NCBI RefSeq assembly: GCF_904846285.1
Contig: NZ_CAJHAD010000004.1
Span: forward strand, 1 to 64,000
Source: Psychrobacter immobilis
GTDB taxonomy: Bacteria > Pseudomonadota > Gammaproteobacteria > Pseudomonadales > Moraxellaceae
Length of the DNA: 64,000 nucleotides
Direction of reading: 5' to 3'
The stretch's first letter is position 1; every line of letters begins with the position of its first letter. The notes under the pieces were generated by a model. It was not told the origin of the DNA, did no database searches, and saw only the letters and a list, made by a program, of their open reading frames with translations. Position numbers and translations under genes: made by a program. Shown in pieces: positions 10,043 to 19,175 of this stretch.

Positions 10043-10410
10043 GATTCACCTATTGTTATGATGGCGCTATTCAACGACATTCTTATAGTTAGTTTTTTAA
10101 ACATCAGTAATAAAATAAAAAGCATTCTGATTATTCAATAGCTCATATGATGGGGCGATTAAATCAAATATAAAGGTCAACGCTCAAGGTAATAACAAAT
10201 CGTAATAATTCGAGGCGCGTATAAGAGTGCTGCGCAGATTTCTTACCGGAATCAATAGCGTCATAAAAGAAAAAAGCAAACGGCACCGCTATCTATTGAT
10301 AACGGTGCCGTTTGTATTTACTAGAAAGACGATTGTTAAACCATGATGCTTGAAGTCGCTGCTAGTGACTTAAGCGCCGCTGCTTAATAAGCTACTGACT
10401 AAGTTAAGAG
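10043..10410. other. Intergenic region, LLM gene promoter side and cysB-like 3' end
   Basis: A 368-base gap between two minus-strand genes. It holds the terminator of the CysB-like gene at 10275-10318 and presumably the promoter of the oxidoreductase nearer 10043. No open frame or other structure could be supported. Confidence 0.5.
10275..10318 (-). terminator. Terminator after the CysB-like regulator
   Basis: AAACGGCACCG (10278-10288) pairs perfectly with CGGTGCCGTTT (10303-10313). The A-run to the left supplies the U-run for minus-strand transcripts. Confidence 0.75.
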
Positions 10411-11343
10411 TTACTGACTAAATTGTTTTTGGCATAACTCCATAAAGGCGCGTCCGTATTGACGAATTTCTGCATCATCACGTACCGCCATCCAACTGGT
10501 AAAACGCCCGAAATGGTCAACAGGAATGGCAGTCAGGTTCTGATAATGGCTTGGCTCAAATGCCATTTCGGCGATGATACCAATGCCCAATCCTAATCCT
10601 ACATAGGTGCTAATCACATCCGCATCAAGTGCTGCCAATACAATGTCTGGTTCAAGTCCTGCATCGCTAAAGGTTTTATCAATGGCGCCACGCCCTGTAA
10701 AGCCGCCGTGATAAGTCACAATCGGATAGCTGGCAAGCGTTGGTAAATCAATCGATTCCAGTCCTGCCAGCTCATGGTCGCTTGGTACAATGACGCGATG
10801 CGTCCAGTCATAATAGCGGTAGCAACGTAGATAGTTATTGTGTAGTAATGACTCGGTGGCAATGCCAATATCTGCCTGCCCGCGAATGACCATCTGCGCG
10901 ATGGTTTCAGGATCTGCCTGTTGTAGGATTAAATTAACCTTGGGGAAGCGTTCTTTAAATGCTTTGACCACTTCTGGCAATACATAACGCGCCTGTGTAT
11001 GCGTAGTGGCAATCGTTAGCGTGCCAATATTGGGGTTATTAAAATCCAGACTGAGATTTTCAATGGTACGAATTTCCGCAAAGATAGACTCGATGTGCGG
11101 CATAAGCGCTGTGCCCATGGTTGTCAGCCCCGTCAGGCGTTTGCCTTGGCGTACGAACACTTCAGTTTTAAGCTGGTTTTCAAGTGCTGCAATATGTTTT
11201 GATAGACTCGATTGGCTGGTGTGCAGCACGGTTGCTGCTTGACTTAAATTATAGCCATTGATTACCGTATGCCACACTGTTTCCAACTGCTTGAGTTGGA
11301 TTTGTAGATGCCGCTGATTGACTACTACGTCGATTGCCATCAT
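10411..11343 (-). CDS. LysR-family regulator, CysB-like
   Basis: A 310-residue LysR-type transcription factor. The winged helix-turn-helix occupies about residues 10-70 (NLSQAATVLHTSQSSLSKHIAALE). The effector domain contains ATTHTQARYVLP, IRGQADIGIATE, the HELAGLESIDLPTLASYPIVTY block and LGLGIGIIAEMAFEP, all characteristic of CysB/Cbl. CysB regulates sulfate assimilation and answers to N-acetylserine or O-acetylserine. No cysteine biosynthesis gene is adjacent, so regulon assignment rests on similarity. Two ATG codons in tandem (11343 and 11340) are both possible starts. The gene is monocistronic, ended by the hairpin at 10275. Confidence 0.85.
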   Translation of the reverse strand: MMAIDVVVNQRHLQIQLKQLETVWHTVINGYNLSQAATVLHTSQSSLSKHIAALENQLKTEVFVRQGKRLTGLTTMGTALMPHIESIFAEIRTIENLSLDFNNPNIGTLTIATTHTQARYVLPEVVKAFKERFPKVNLILQQADPETIAQMVIRGQADIGIATESLLHNNYLRCYRYYDWTHRVIVPSDHELAGLESIDLPTLASYPIVTYHGGFTGRGAIDKTFSDAGLEPDIVLAALDADVISTYVGLGLGIGIIAEMAFEPSHYQNLTAIPVDHFGRFTSWMAVRDDAEIRQYGRAFMELCQKQFSQ

Positions 11344-11815
11344 TTAACCCTATGTATAAATATACAAACCTCGTCTGTATATAAAAATAAAAACTTACAA
11401 ATATTCAATAAGTCGCTAGTGTAAATCAAAGCTATTATTCTTGTATATAATAAATGGCTATGAATTTATATTAATTTGGAATATAGGATGGTTTATTTGT
11501 CTTAAATTGACAATAGGACTTTAAAAAAATATGCAATTGAAGAAAGACGTTTTTAATATTTAAGTAAGCTACTGATACATGAAGTTACTATTATGAAATA
11601 AATAGCGTGGCTAGATACTGTGGTTATTAACTTAATGCAAAAACATCTAGTCAAGGTTAGCGTTCTCAAGTACCATAATTCAATTTTGTACTAATGATGG
11701 TTTTTGTGCAACGCTGAGCAATTTTTATCCATCCTTTTTGTCTATATTGAATAAGAAATGATTGATAAAAATTGTGCGCAGTTGTGTTATTTATCTCAAT
11801 TTTTGGTGATTGATT
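11344..11815. other. AT-rich intergenic region before the AmpG-like gene
   Basis: About 470 bases, clearly AT-rich, between the divergent cysB-like and ampG-like genes. TTGACA near 11508, with a poor -10 17 bases on (TATGCA), is the only promoter-like element seen. The short open frames in it look accidental. Confidence 0.4.
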
Positions 11816-13726
11816 ATGTCTGCTGTCCAACCTATAACGCCTGAACAACCGATTGCCAAAAAATCATGGGGAGAAGCCGCCAAAGCTTATTTAGACCCAC
11901 GTGTGATTATCATGCTGTTTTTAGGGTTTTCAGCCGGTATTCCCATTCTGCTTATTTTTTCCAGTCTGTCGTTATGGCTGCGCGAGGCAGGTATTGACCG
12001 TAGCGTTGTCACTATGTTTAGTTGGGCGGCATTGGGATATTCATTTAAGTTTATTTGGGCGCCATTAATCGACGCGCTGCCGGTGCCTTTTTTGACTAAA
12101 TGGTTGGGTCGTCGCCGTAGTTGGATGGTGGTATCACAGCTGCTCATTGTATTGGCTATCTTTTTGATGGCGACGGTTAACCCTGTTAGCGAAGACGTAT
12201 TGGTTTATATGGCGGGTGCGGCGGTTTTGCTGGGATTTTCTTCTGCCACGCAAGATATCGTCATTGATGCTTACCGCATTGAGCTGGCACCGCCATCGAT
12301 GCAGTCTATTTTGTCCTCTATCTATGTGTCAGGTTACCGGGTTGGTATGATTGTCGCTGGGGCAGGCGCGCTATATTTAGCAGATTATTTTGGTTCGACA
12401 GAAACTTCTTATAGTTATGAAGCGTGGCGTAATACCTATTATATTATGGCTGGGGTTATGACCTTGGGTGTATTGACCACCTTTGCCAGTTATGAGCCAA
12501 CCGCTGAGATTTTGCAAAGTCATAAGCAAAAAAGCAACCTCAAAGTTTTCCTAATTTACTCAGCGTTACTATTAATACCAGCCTTATTGTTTGGTGTCGT
12601 ATATCTTATCAATATCCTTATTAATAAGGTTTTTGATAGTACCATTGCCCTGATACCGCTAATGGCAATGCCGAGTATTAAGTTCTATTTTATAGCGTTG
12701 GTTGTGTGTGCACCTCTGCTGCTGTTGTACTTTATGATTAATCAACCTAAGATTATTAATAAAGCACCATTGGTGGCTGAAACGCGCGAAGACTACGTCA
12801 AGTTGGTTTTACTGTTTGTGTTTGCCGTCGTAGCATTTGTTGCGGCCTATGTCTTGATAGGGCAAGTACTGCCAGAGTTTGAAGGCGTGTTTGTCAGCTT
12901 CATTAGTGAGACATTGCATTTACTAGTAAGCTTAGCAGCAGCACTGGCAGCAGGTTATGCATTGGTAAAAGTCGGTTTAGTCAAAAAAGAAATTGCGATG
13001 GCAACGTGGATTGAGCCTATCTTAGACTTCTTTAGACGCTATGGAAAAAAAGCATTTTTGTTATTAGCGTTGATTGGTTTATACCGCATATCAGACATTG
13101 TGGCAGGGGTGATATCAAACGTCTTTTATCAAGATATGGGCTTTAGTAAAACCGATATTGCCAATGCGGTAAAACTGGTTGGCGTGATTATGGCCATCGC
13201 TGGTGGTTTCTTAGGCGGTCTATTGGCGCAGCGTTTTCGTATCATGCATGCCATGATGATTGGTGCCATTCTCGCTTGTGCGACCAATTTATTATTTGTG
13301 GTGCTGACCTATAATCCGGGCAGTTTACCCATCATGTATATGGCAGTAATATTTGATAACTTAGCTGCTGGTCTTGCCAGTGCGGTCTTTATTGCATTCT
13401 TATCAGCATTGACATCTATACGTTTTACCGCGGTACAGTATGCTATTTTTTCTTCATTGATGACCTTAATACCAAAAGTAATGGGTGGTTATTCAGGTTC
13501 TATCGTTGATAGTATGGGCTATCCGTTCTTCTTCATTTTTACCTTTGCGATTGGTATTCCAATTCTTGTGCTGATTTACTTTGTCGATAAATATATCGTC
13601 ATTGGCGATAACGACGATATTTATGGCGACAGTGATGGTGAAGGCGGCAAAGGTATTGGTGATAAGTTAACCAAAGCCAATCCGAATCTGACGGATACCA
13701 AAGAGCCACCACGTGCCTCAGAATAG
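11816..13726 (+). CDS. ampG: AmpG-like muropeptide permease (MFS)
   Basis: A 636-residue major facilitator protein resembling AmpG, which imports anhydro-muropeptides from the periplasm for cell-wall recycling and so feeds AmpR signalling where that exists. Family blocks: LGFSAGIPILLIFSSLSLWLREAGI, WAALGYSFKFIWAPLIDALP, GRRRSWMV and SATQDIVIDAYRIE in the N-terminal half, and YRISDIVAGVISNVFYQDMGFSKTDIA, GGFLGGLLAQRF and ALTSIRFTAVQYAIFSSLM in the C-terminal half. About 14 hydrophobic segments are present, as usual for longer AmpG. The tail is Asp/Gly/Lys-rich. ATG at 11816 follows GGTGATTG; an upstream TTG at 11810 is less likely. Confidence 0.9.
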   Translation: MSAVQPITPEQPIAKKSWGEAAKAYLDPRVIIMLFLGFSAGIPILLIFSSLSLWLREAGIDRSVVTMFSWAALGYSFKFIWAPLIDALPVPFLTKWLGRRRSWMVVSQLLIVLAIFLMATVNPVSEDVLVYMAGAAVLLGFSSATQDIVIDAYRIELAPPSMQSILSSIYVSGYRVGMIVAGAGALYLADYFGSTETSYSYEAWRNTYYIMAGVMTLGVLTTFASYEPTAEILQSHKQKSNLKVFLIYSALLLIPALLFGVVYLINILINKVFDSTIALIPLMAMPSIKFYFIALVVCAPLLLLYFMINQPKIINKAPLVAETREDYVKLVLLFVFAVVAFVAAYVLIGQVLPEFEGVFVSFISETLHLLVSLAAALAAGYALVKVGLVKKEIAMATWIEPILDFFRRYGKKAFLLLALIGLYRISDIVAGVISNVFYQDMGFSKTDIANAVKLVGVIMAIAGGFLGGLLAQRFRIMHAMMIGAILACATNLLFVVLTYNPGSLPIMYMAVIFDNLAAGLASAVFIAFLSALTSIRFTAVQYAIFSSLMTLIPKVMGGYSGSIVDSMGYPFFFIFTFAIGIPILVLIYFVDKYIVIGDNDDIYGDSDGEGGKGIGDKLTKANPNLTDTKEPPRASE

Positions 13727-13792
13727 CTAAGACAATAAAATATAACCAGTTCGACAGCTTTATTCAGTAAACAGTAATTTTATGAGTTATCT

Positions 13793-14698
13793 ATGACAGC
13801 ATTTACCATTGGTCAAATAAAACAGCAGATTCAGCAATTGACGAATGAGTCTGCGAGCAGCAGTTTGCCCTCATTTTGGCTCACTGATTGGTTGTTGTTT
13901 GTCATCGATAAACCAAGCTCATTTTTAATCACTGATGAAAAATATCAGATGACCGATAGCGAGCTTGAGCAATTTCATGTGGGTGTGACCAAGATGCAGC
14001 AGGGCACGCCGTTGGCGTATTTAACTGAACAGCAAGAATTTTGGTCGCTGAACTTTAAAGTAAATGAGCATACTTTAATACCGAGACCGGATACTGAGAT
14101 ATTGATTGAACAAGTATTAACTTGGATACAATCTCAGCCAAAAAGTGCGGATAAGGATAAAAAGCCAAAACGCCTATTAGATTTAGGGACAGGCTCAGGT
14201 TGTATTGCTATTAGCTTAGCACATGAGTTAAAACAAAATCATGTCAGTAGTTCAGCAGAAAACTGGCAAGTGATTGCCGTTGACTTATCTGCAGAGGCGC
14301 TAAAAGTCGCTAAGCACAATGCAATGGTAAACGAGGTTGCTGATATTAAGTTTATTAAAAGTAGTTGGTATGATGCGCTGTCTATTCAGGATGAGCCATT
14401 ATTCGATGTGATTGTTTCTAACCCGCCTTATATCGATGAAGAAGATGAGCATTTAGCAAGGTTAATTGCTGAGCCGATTAGCGCTCTGAGCTCACCAAAT
14501 CATGGACTTGACGATATAGAACATATTATCCAGCATGCGCCGCAACATTTGAATGTAGGTGGGCTTTTAGCAATTGAGCATGGTTTTGATCAAGGTGATG
14601 CTGTACGGCAGCTATTTTTGAATAGGGGTTTTGAGTCAGTATATACCGTACAAGATTATGGTGGTAACGATCGTGTGACGCTCGGCCAGTTACTATAA
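13793..14698 (+). CDS. prmC: Release factor glutamine N5-methyltransferase PrmC
   Basis: PrmC (HemK) methylates the glutamine of the GGQ motif in release factors RF1 and RF2, using S-adenosylmethionine. The helical N-terminal domain occupies about residues 1-90; LIPRPDTEILIE marks the linker; the SAM-binding LLDLGTGSGCIAISLA lies near residue 125; and the catalytic NPPY is near 215 (VSNPPYIDEEDEH). The length of 301 residues is slightly long because of inserts around 117-125 and 145-155. prfA is usually adjacent in other gammas but is not here. A MoeB/ThiF-like gene follows after 66 bases. Confidence 0.95.
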   Translation: MTAFTIGQIKQQIQQLTNESASSSLPSFWLTDWLLFVIDKPSSFLITDEKYQMTDSELEQFHVGVTKMQQGTPLAYLTEQQEFWSLNFKVNEHTLIPRPDTEILIEQVLTWIQSQPKSADKDKKPKRLLDLGTGSGCIAISLAHELKQNHVSSSAENWQVIAVDLSAEALKVAKHNAMVNEVADIKFIKSSWYDALSIQDEPLFDVIVSNPPYIDEEDEHLARLIAEPISALSSPNHGLDDIEHIIQHAPQHLNVGGLLAIEHGFDQGDAVRQLFLNRGFESVYTVQDYGGNDRVTLGQLL

Positions 14699-14764
14699 AA
14701 ATACGCAGTTGCTGTCAAAATAAGTTTCAGTGCTAAGCCTTGGTAATGACTATGAGTGGCATTT

Positions 14765-15559
14765 ATGAGTGATATTAGAGAGACGGAAATGTTAGGAGAT
14801 GCGGAGCTGCTGCGTTATGCGCGCCAGATATTGCTTGATGGTTGGGATATTGATGCTCAATTACGCTTAAAAGCATCGCGAGTGGTTATGGTAGGCGCAG
14901 GTGGTTTAGGTTGCCCCGCTTCTGAGACACTCGTGCGGGCAGGCTTGGGACAAGTGCACCTAATAGATGATGATATAATTGAAGCCAGTAATTTACAGCG
15001 CCAAACGCTATTTTTACCTGAGGATATCGGTAAACCTAAAGCGCTTACAGCGGCGCAGATGCTCAGCAAAATTAATCCTCTTATCAGTGCTCATGGTACA
15101 GTGGCAAGGTTGAGCGAAGATAATGCTTATGAGCTACTTGATATGGCATCTAGCAAACCTGATTTACTCCTAGACTGTACTGATAACTTCGCCACCCGTG
15201 ATATTATTAATCGTATTAGTGTCCGTTATCAGATTCCGTTGTTATCTGCTTCAGCGATAGCCATGCAAGGACAGTTGGCATTATATGAGCCGCAATTAAA
15301 TACCGGCTGCTATCATTGTGTGTTTGGCTCAGTGGTGCTAGATGCCGCCGCAGACGAGCGGACCTGTGCCAATTCAGGGGTACTTGCCAGTACCACAGCC
15401 ATCATGGGTAACTTACAAGCAAATGCCGCCTTACAGTATCTAGGATTAACCAAAAATCCACTGACAAATAAGCTATTAATATGGGATGGTAGCCAGATGC
15501 AGCAACGGCTAATGGGCTATCGAAGAGATGCACATTGTCCGATTTGTGCCAAGCATTAG
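14765..15559 (+). CDS. MoeB/ThiF/HesA-family adenylyltransferase
   Basis: A 264-residue E1-like enzyme that adenylates the C-terminal glycine of a small sulfur-carrier protein (MoaD or ThiS). The ATP-binding GAGGLGCPASETLVRAGLG begins near residue 40; DNFATRDIINR supplies the conserved Asp; two CxxC pairs (CYHC and CPIC) form the structural zinc site. Sequence alone does not say whether the partner is MoaD (molybdopterin) or ThiS (thiamine); the layout matches MoeB. I chose ATG 14765 over GTG 14756 because GAGTGG is better spaced. It follows prmC and precedes an ABC1 kinase by 68 bases, so a loose operon is likely. Confidence 0.88.
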   Translation: MSDIRETEMLGDAELLRYARQILLDGWDIDAQLRLKASRVVMVGAGGLGCPASETLVRAGLGQVHLIDDDIIEASNLQRQTLFLPEDIGKPKALTAAQMLSKINPLISAHGTVARLSEDNAYELLDMASSKPDLLLDCTDNFATRDIINRISVRYQIPLLSASAIAMQGQLALYEPQLNTGCYHCVFGSVVLDAAADERTCANSGVLASTTAIMGNLQANAALQYLGLTKNPLTNKLLIWDGSQMQQRLMGYRRDAHCPICAKH

Positions 15560-15627
15560 CAAATTGCTCAACCTTTTTAAGTCTCCACATCCTCATAACC
15601 TCCTTTTTATTGCCATAGTTGTTTTTT

Positions 15628-16983
15628 ATGAAAATCCATCGTCCGCATTTATTAAAGCACACCTTTAATGTTGTTAATCGCATTCGCCAAACCGCGAGTG
15701 TGGCTGGTTTGTCTGCACTAAGAGTGGCAAAAGGTGAAAAACCTGATGCCATGCTGCTAAAAGAAACCTTTGAACAATTAGGCACGACCTATATCAAAAT
15801 CGGGCAGTTTATTGCCAGTACGCCGTCACTATTCCCGCGCGAATATGTGCAAGCATTCCAAAGCTGTCTGGATCAAACGACTCCCTTATCCTACACTTAT
15901 ATTGAACAGGTATTAAAAGAGGAACTAGCCGTTGATGGGCTAACGCTTGAGGAGATGTTTGCTCACATCGATGCAAAGCCGTTAGCATCAGCCTCTATTG
16001 CCCAAGTTCATGCGGCGCGTTTGCATAATGGCGATGAGGTGGTGCTAAAGGTACAAAAGCCGGGTGTTGAAACCATTATGCAAACGGACTTGGGCGTGTT
16101 GCACGGCGTGACCAAATTGGTTGAGCTACTAATGCCTTCGATGCGCTTTGCCAGTATTGCGCCAATTATCGATGAGATTCGTCTGCGGATGCTTGCCGAA
16201 ACCGATTTTATCGCTGAGGCGCAAAATATCCGTGATTTTCAGCAATTTTTAGCGATATCAGGAAATACACGCGTCGTTGCGCCAACCGTCTATGAAGAGC
16301 TGACCACCAAGCGTGTACTGACCATGAGCCGCTTATATGGCGTCTCTATGGTAGATGAATCTGTCATGCGTCAGTATTGTAATGACCCTGCACAAGTAAT
16401 GGCAGATACGCTTAATACGTGGTTTGCCAGTCTTATGCTATGCAATAGTTTCCATGCTGATTTGCATGCGGGCAATTTGATGCTATTAACCGATGGGCGT
16501 ATTGGATTCTTAGACTTCGGTATCGTTGGTAAATTGAAAGCTGAGAGTTGGCGCGCATGTATGGGTATGATGCAAGCGATGCAAGACAGTGATTATCACG
16601 CAATGGCACGCCATATGATTGATATGGAGATGACCCATGGCGACAATCAGGTAGATGTGGTGGCATTGGGCAATGATTTGCAGCGCATGATGAAAACCAT
16701 TATGGCTGAGGACAAGGCTTTTACCAGTGGTGTGCCTTTTAATAGTAAAGAGCAAGCTGATGAGTTAAATACAATGATGTTGGAGATTGTTGAGGTCGGC
16801 AAGCGTCATGGTATTCATTTCCCACGTGACTTTGCCTTATTGACCAAGCAGATGCTCTATTTTGATCGTTTTATGCGTACGCTTGCCCCTGATATGGATA
16901 TGTTTAGTGATCAACGGGTACAGATGCTTGGGCAATCAGAAACCGCCGAGCAAGCCAGTCGTCCAATCCAAAATATTTCTTAG
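15628..16983 (+). CDS. AarF/ABC1/UbiB-family kinase-like protein
   Basis: A 451-residue member of the UbiB/ADCK family of atypical protein-kinase-fold ATPases linked to ubiquinone biosynthesis. Motifs in order: KIGQ (KxGQ, near residue 53), the alanine-rich loop LASASIAQVHAARL, the lysine of VVLKVQKPG, the catalytic HADLHAGN near residue 274 and the DFG equivalent LDFGIVG. E. coli UbiB is about 546 residues with two C-terminal membrane helices; here the sequence stops without them, so this is the shorter AarF type rather than a definite UbiB. The ATG at 15628 has no clear ribosome binding site; a TTG at 15619 is an alternative. Confidence 0.85.
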   Translation: MKIHRPHLLKHTFNVVNRIRQTASVAGLSALRVAKGEKPDAMLLKETFEQLGTTYIKIGQFIASTPSLFPREYVQAFQSCLDQTTPLSYTYIEQVLKEELAVDGLTLEEMFAHIDAKPLASASIAQVHAARLHNGDEVVLKVQKPGVETIMQTDLGVLHGVTKLVELLMPSMRFASIAPIIDEIRLRMLAETDFIAEAQNIRDFQQFLAISGNTRVVAPTVYEELTTKRVLTMSRLYGVSMVDESVMRQYCNDPAQVMADTLNTWFASLMLCNSFHADLHAGNLMLLTDGRIGFLDFGIVGKLKAESWRACMGMMQAMQDSDYHAMARHMIDMEMTHGDNQVDVVALGNDLQRMMKTIMAEDKAFTSGVPFNSKEQADELNTMMLEIVEVGKRHGIHFPRDFALLTKQMLYFDRFMRTLAPDMDMFSDQRVQMLGQSETAEQASRPIQNIS

Positions 16984-17089
16984 CAGTAATCGTTATAATT
17001 AGAACTCTTTTATTTTATCTTTGCTTGGTTATATATCACTGCTTTTAACACAAAGGATTGTGTGCTTTTTGCCACAAAATGGCTCTGTC

Positions 17090-18412
17090 ATGATGACTGT
17101 ACTTAAAAGCCGTGCTACTACTATCATTACCAATGAAACAGCGGTTGCTTGTATAGGGTTGTATTGTTTGGCGGTGGTCATGGGATTTGGGCGGTTTTTA
17201 TTTACCGCAACCTTGCCTGATATCATGACGCAATTATCGTTATCGACGGTCATTGCAGGCTGGCTGGCCTCGGTTAATTACAGTGGCTATTTCATTGGGG
17301 CGCTCATTGCGATGTTTGTGCCCCATCGTTTGACATGGCAAATGCTCATAGTATGGACAGCAGTCAGTGTCGTCACCACCATGTTATTAGTGGTGCCAAA
17401 TCTGTCATTGAATCTCTGGTATGTCATTCGGCTATTCTCAGGTATCGCAAGCGGCGTGGCGATGATTTTGAGCTCATCACTGGTGATTCAAAGCTTTAGT
17501 CATGAGCGCCGCTCGGTACTCTCAGCACTGCATTATGCGGGTATTGGCGTCGGTATCAGCGCTTCCGCCGTACTGACGTGGTGGTTGTTAACGCTCGGCT
17601 ATCATTTCGATATCATTTGGCTGGTAGCAGGGATTATCAGTCTACCGTTATTATGGCTGCTTTATGCCATCAGACCAGAAAACTCAACTCCATTTAAATC
17701 AAAAGCAAATAACTCGCAGACATCCCAATTACAAACCTCTAAGCAACAAGCCGCTGAATTAAAATACGGTAGTCAGCGGCTGTCCGTACAGCAAACTTAT
17801 CTCAATTTTAAACATTCTTTATATGAAGCAGTGGCTGGTCATACTAAGGCGATTGTATTACTGTCGGCAAGTTATGTGTTGGCGGGGTTTGGGTATATTA
17901 CTTCGGCGACTTTTTTGCCAGTGATGGCGGCACAGCGGCTCACGACACAAAGCTATGCAGGATTACTGATTTGGCTTGTGGTCGGGATTTTTGCCATGCT
18001 ATCAAACCCTATATGGGGCGCGCTTGCCAAGCGTATCGGCGAGACTAAAACCTTAATGGGGTTAACGTTATTGCAAGCGTTTGGTATGGGCTTACCGATA
18101 TGGTTCGATGGCGCTATTGGCTTGTACGGTAATGCGGTGATTTTAGGCTTAACCTTTGTTGGCATGGTTTCAATGACGCTAAATTTGATTAAAAACATTA
18201 ATCCTGCTTACTCTAACTTATTGATTGGTCTAGCGACTTTGGCCTATGCCATAGGGCAGTTCATGGGACCGCTCGTCACGGTGGCGCTGGCGGGTAAAAC
18301 TGATAATTTTAATGCCGGTTTACTGGTCGCTGCTATCGGCTTATTATTAGGATTGACTTTAGTCTTCTTTTTCCGGCGTCAAACCCAGCGCCGATTCTTG
18401 TTTAATCAATAA
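17090..18412 (+). CDS. MFS transporter, YbfB/YjiJ type
   Basis: A major facilitator of about 440 residues with 12 predicted membrane segments. The first-half signature ACIGLYCLAVVMGFGRFLFTATLPDIM, followed by AGWLASVNYSGYFIGAL, matches the YbfB/YjiJ family, whose substrates are not established. The central loop (about residues 200-250 from this start) is a Ser/Gln/Asn-rich hydrophilic linker (NNSQTSQLQTSKQQ). The start is uncertain: the frame extends to a TTG at 17021, but tandem ATGs at 17090 and 17093 place the N-terminus close to the first membrane helix. The gene is convergent with the Lrp regulator; no clear terminator lies in the 46-base gap. Confidence 0.82.
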   Translation: MMTVLKSRATTIITNETAVACIGLYCLAVVMGFGRFLFTATLPDIMTQLSLSTVIAGWLASVNYSGYFIGALIAMFVPHRLTWQMLIVWTAVSVVTTMLLVVPNLSLNLWYVIRLFSGIASGVAMILSSSLVIQSFSHERRSVLSALHYAGIGVGISASAVLTWWLLTLGYHFDIIWLVAGIISLPLLWLLYAIRPENSTPFKSKANNSQTSQLQTSKQQAAELKYGSQRLSVQQTYLNFKHSLYEAVAGHTKAIVLLSASYVLAGFGYITSATFLPVMAAQRLTTQSYAGLLIWLVVGIFAMLSNPIWGALAKRIGETKTLMGLTLLQAFGMGLPIWFDGAIGLYGNAVILGLTFVGMVSMTLNLIKNINPAYSNLLIGLATLAYAIGQFMGPLVTVALAGKTDNFNAGLLVAAIGLLLGLTLVFFFRRQTQRRFLFNQ

Positions 18413-18458
18413 CTACAATTAAAACAAAGATAAAAGTCACAGCCTTATTAACTTCAAA

Positions 18459-18947
18459 CTAAACCACGCTACGGCTAAACACTTCCCGTAGCTCAAAGCT
18501 GGTATGCACTTGGGCAACACCTTTGATGCGGTTGAGCCTATGCAATAAAAACTCCTCATAATGCGCCATATCGCGTACGCGCACTTTGATTAAGTAGTCT
18601 TCGGTGCGACCGGTGACAATACTACAGCTAACCACCTCATCAAAACTTTGAATTTTCTCTTCAAAATGCTCGAAGCGGTCTGCAGTATGGCGATCCATAC
18701 TAATCGCAATAAATACGGCTAAAGGATAGCCAAGTTTTTGTGCATCGGTTTGGGTGTAGTAGCCAGTGATAATACCTGCCTCTTCTAAGCGTTTGATACG
18801 GCGCGCGCAAGGGGTCGCCGATAAGTTGACCCGCTCGGCAAGCTCGGTAATACTCATACGCGCTTGGGTTTGTAATAAGCGTAATAACTGTTTGTCGGTA
18901 TCATCAATATCTATAGATAAAGAATTATCCGTATGATTATTTAACAT
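18459..18947 (-). CDS. Lrp/AsnC-family transcriptional regulator
   Basis: A 162-residue Lrp-type protein. The N-terminal helix-turn-helix covers residues about 16-60 (DIDDTDKQLLRLLQTQARMS, then ITELAERVNLSATPCARRI), and a RAM effector domain follows (YPLAVFIAIS, VVSCSIVTGRTEDYLIKVRV). Such proteins sense amino acids and form octamers or larger assemblies that wrap DNA. It is divergent from leuA, whose product makes the leucine precursor, so local control of leuA is an attractive inference but is not shown. A dyad at 18961-19010 lies directly in front of this gene and could be the site for autoregulation or leuA control. Confidence 0.92.
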   Translation of the reverse strand: MLNNHTDNSLSIDIDDTDKQLLRLLQTQARMSITELAERVNLSATPCARRIKRLEEAGIITGYYTQTDAQKLGYPLAVFIAISMDRHTADRFEHFEEKIQSFDEVVSCSIVTGRTEDYLIKVRVRDMAHYEEFLLHRLNRIKGVAQVHTSFELREVFSRSVV

Positions 18948-18960
18948 CGAATATCATCTA

Positions 18961-19010
18961 TTTAGTGAAATAACCTAATTATAGCTTCAATAATGATTTT
19001 TATCACTAAA
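18961..19010. promoter_or_regulatory. Dyad in the lrp-leuA divergent region
   Basis: TTTAGTGA (18961-18968) and TCACTAAA (19003-19010) are perfect inverted copies 34 bases apart. The similarity continues loosely beyond the core on both sides. It starts 13 bases before the lrp ATG and lies upstream of the predicted leuA promoter. Confidence 0.4.
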
Positions 19011-19041
19011 TTAGTATGTATTCAAGTAAAATAAAGCTGAT

Positions 19042-19070
19042 TTCTAACGCATAGAATTTGTTATTATAAT
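19042..19070 (+). promoter_or_regulatory. Candidate leuA promoter
   Basis: A perfect TATAAT (19065-19070) lies 17 bases after a weak TTCTAA (19042-19047), about 105 bases before leuA. I saw no leucine-rich leader peptide in between. Confidence 0.4.
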
Positions 19071-19175
19071 GGCATAAACTTTTATTATCTCATATGATAA
19101 AGAGTGCTTGGTCATTAGTTGCCCAGTTAAAACCTCTACTTCAACTCAGCTCTTTATGTTATCTAAGGATTGATT

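Noticed and set aside
11508..11536. TTGACA with a -10 17 bases later before the AmpG-like gene
   Set aside because: The -10 (TATGCA) matches poorly and lies about 280 bases from the start; kept only as a remark in the region entry.
11344..11815. Possible RNA gene in the long gap before the AmpG-like gene
   Set aside because: No stable hairpin set, terminator or tRNA-like consensus could be found by eye.
15402..15785. 127-codon minus-strand frame across the moeB-like/ABC1 junction
   Set aside because: Antisense to two convincing genes and without any motif.
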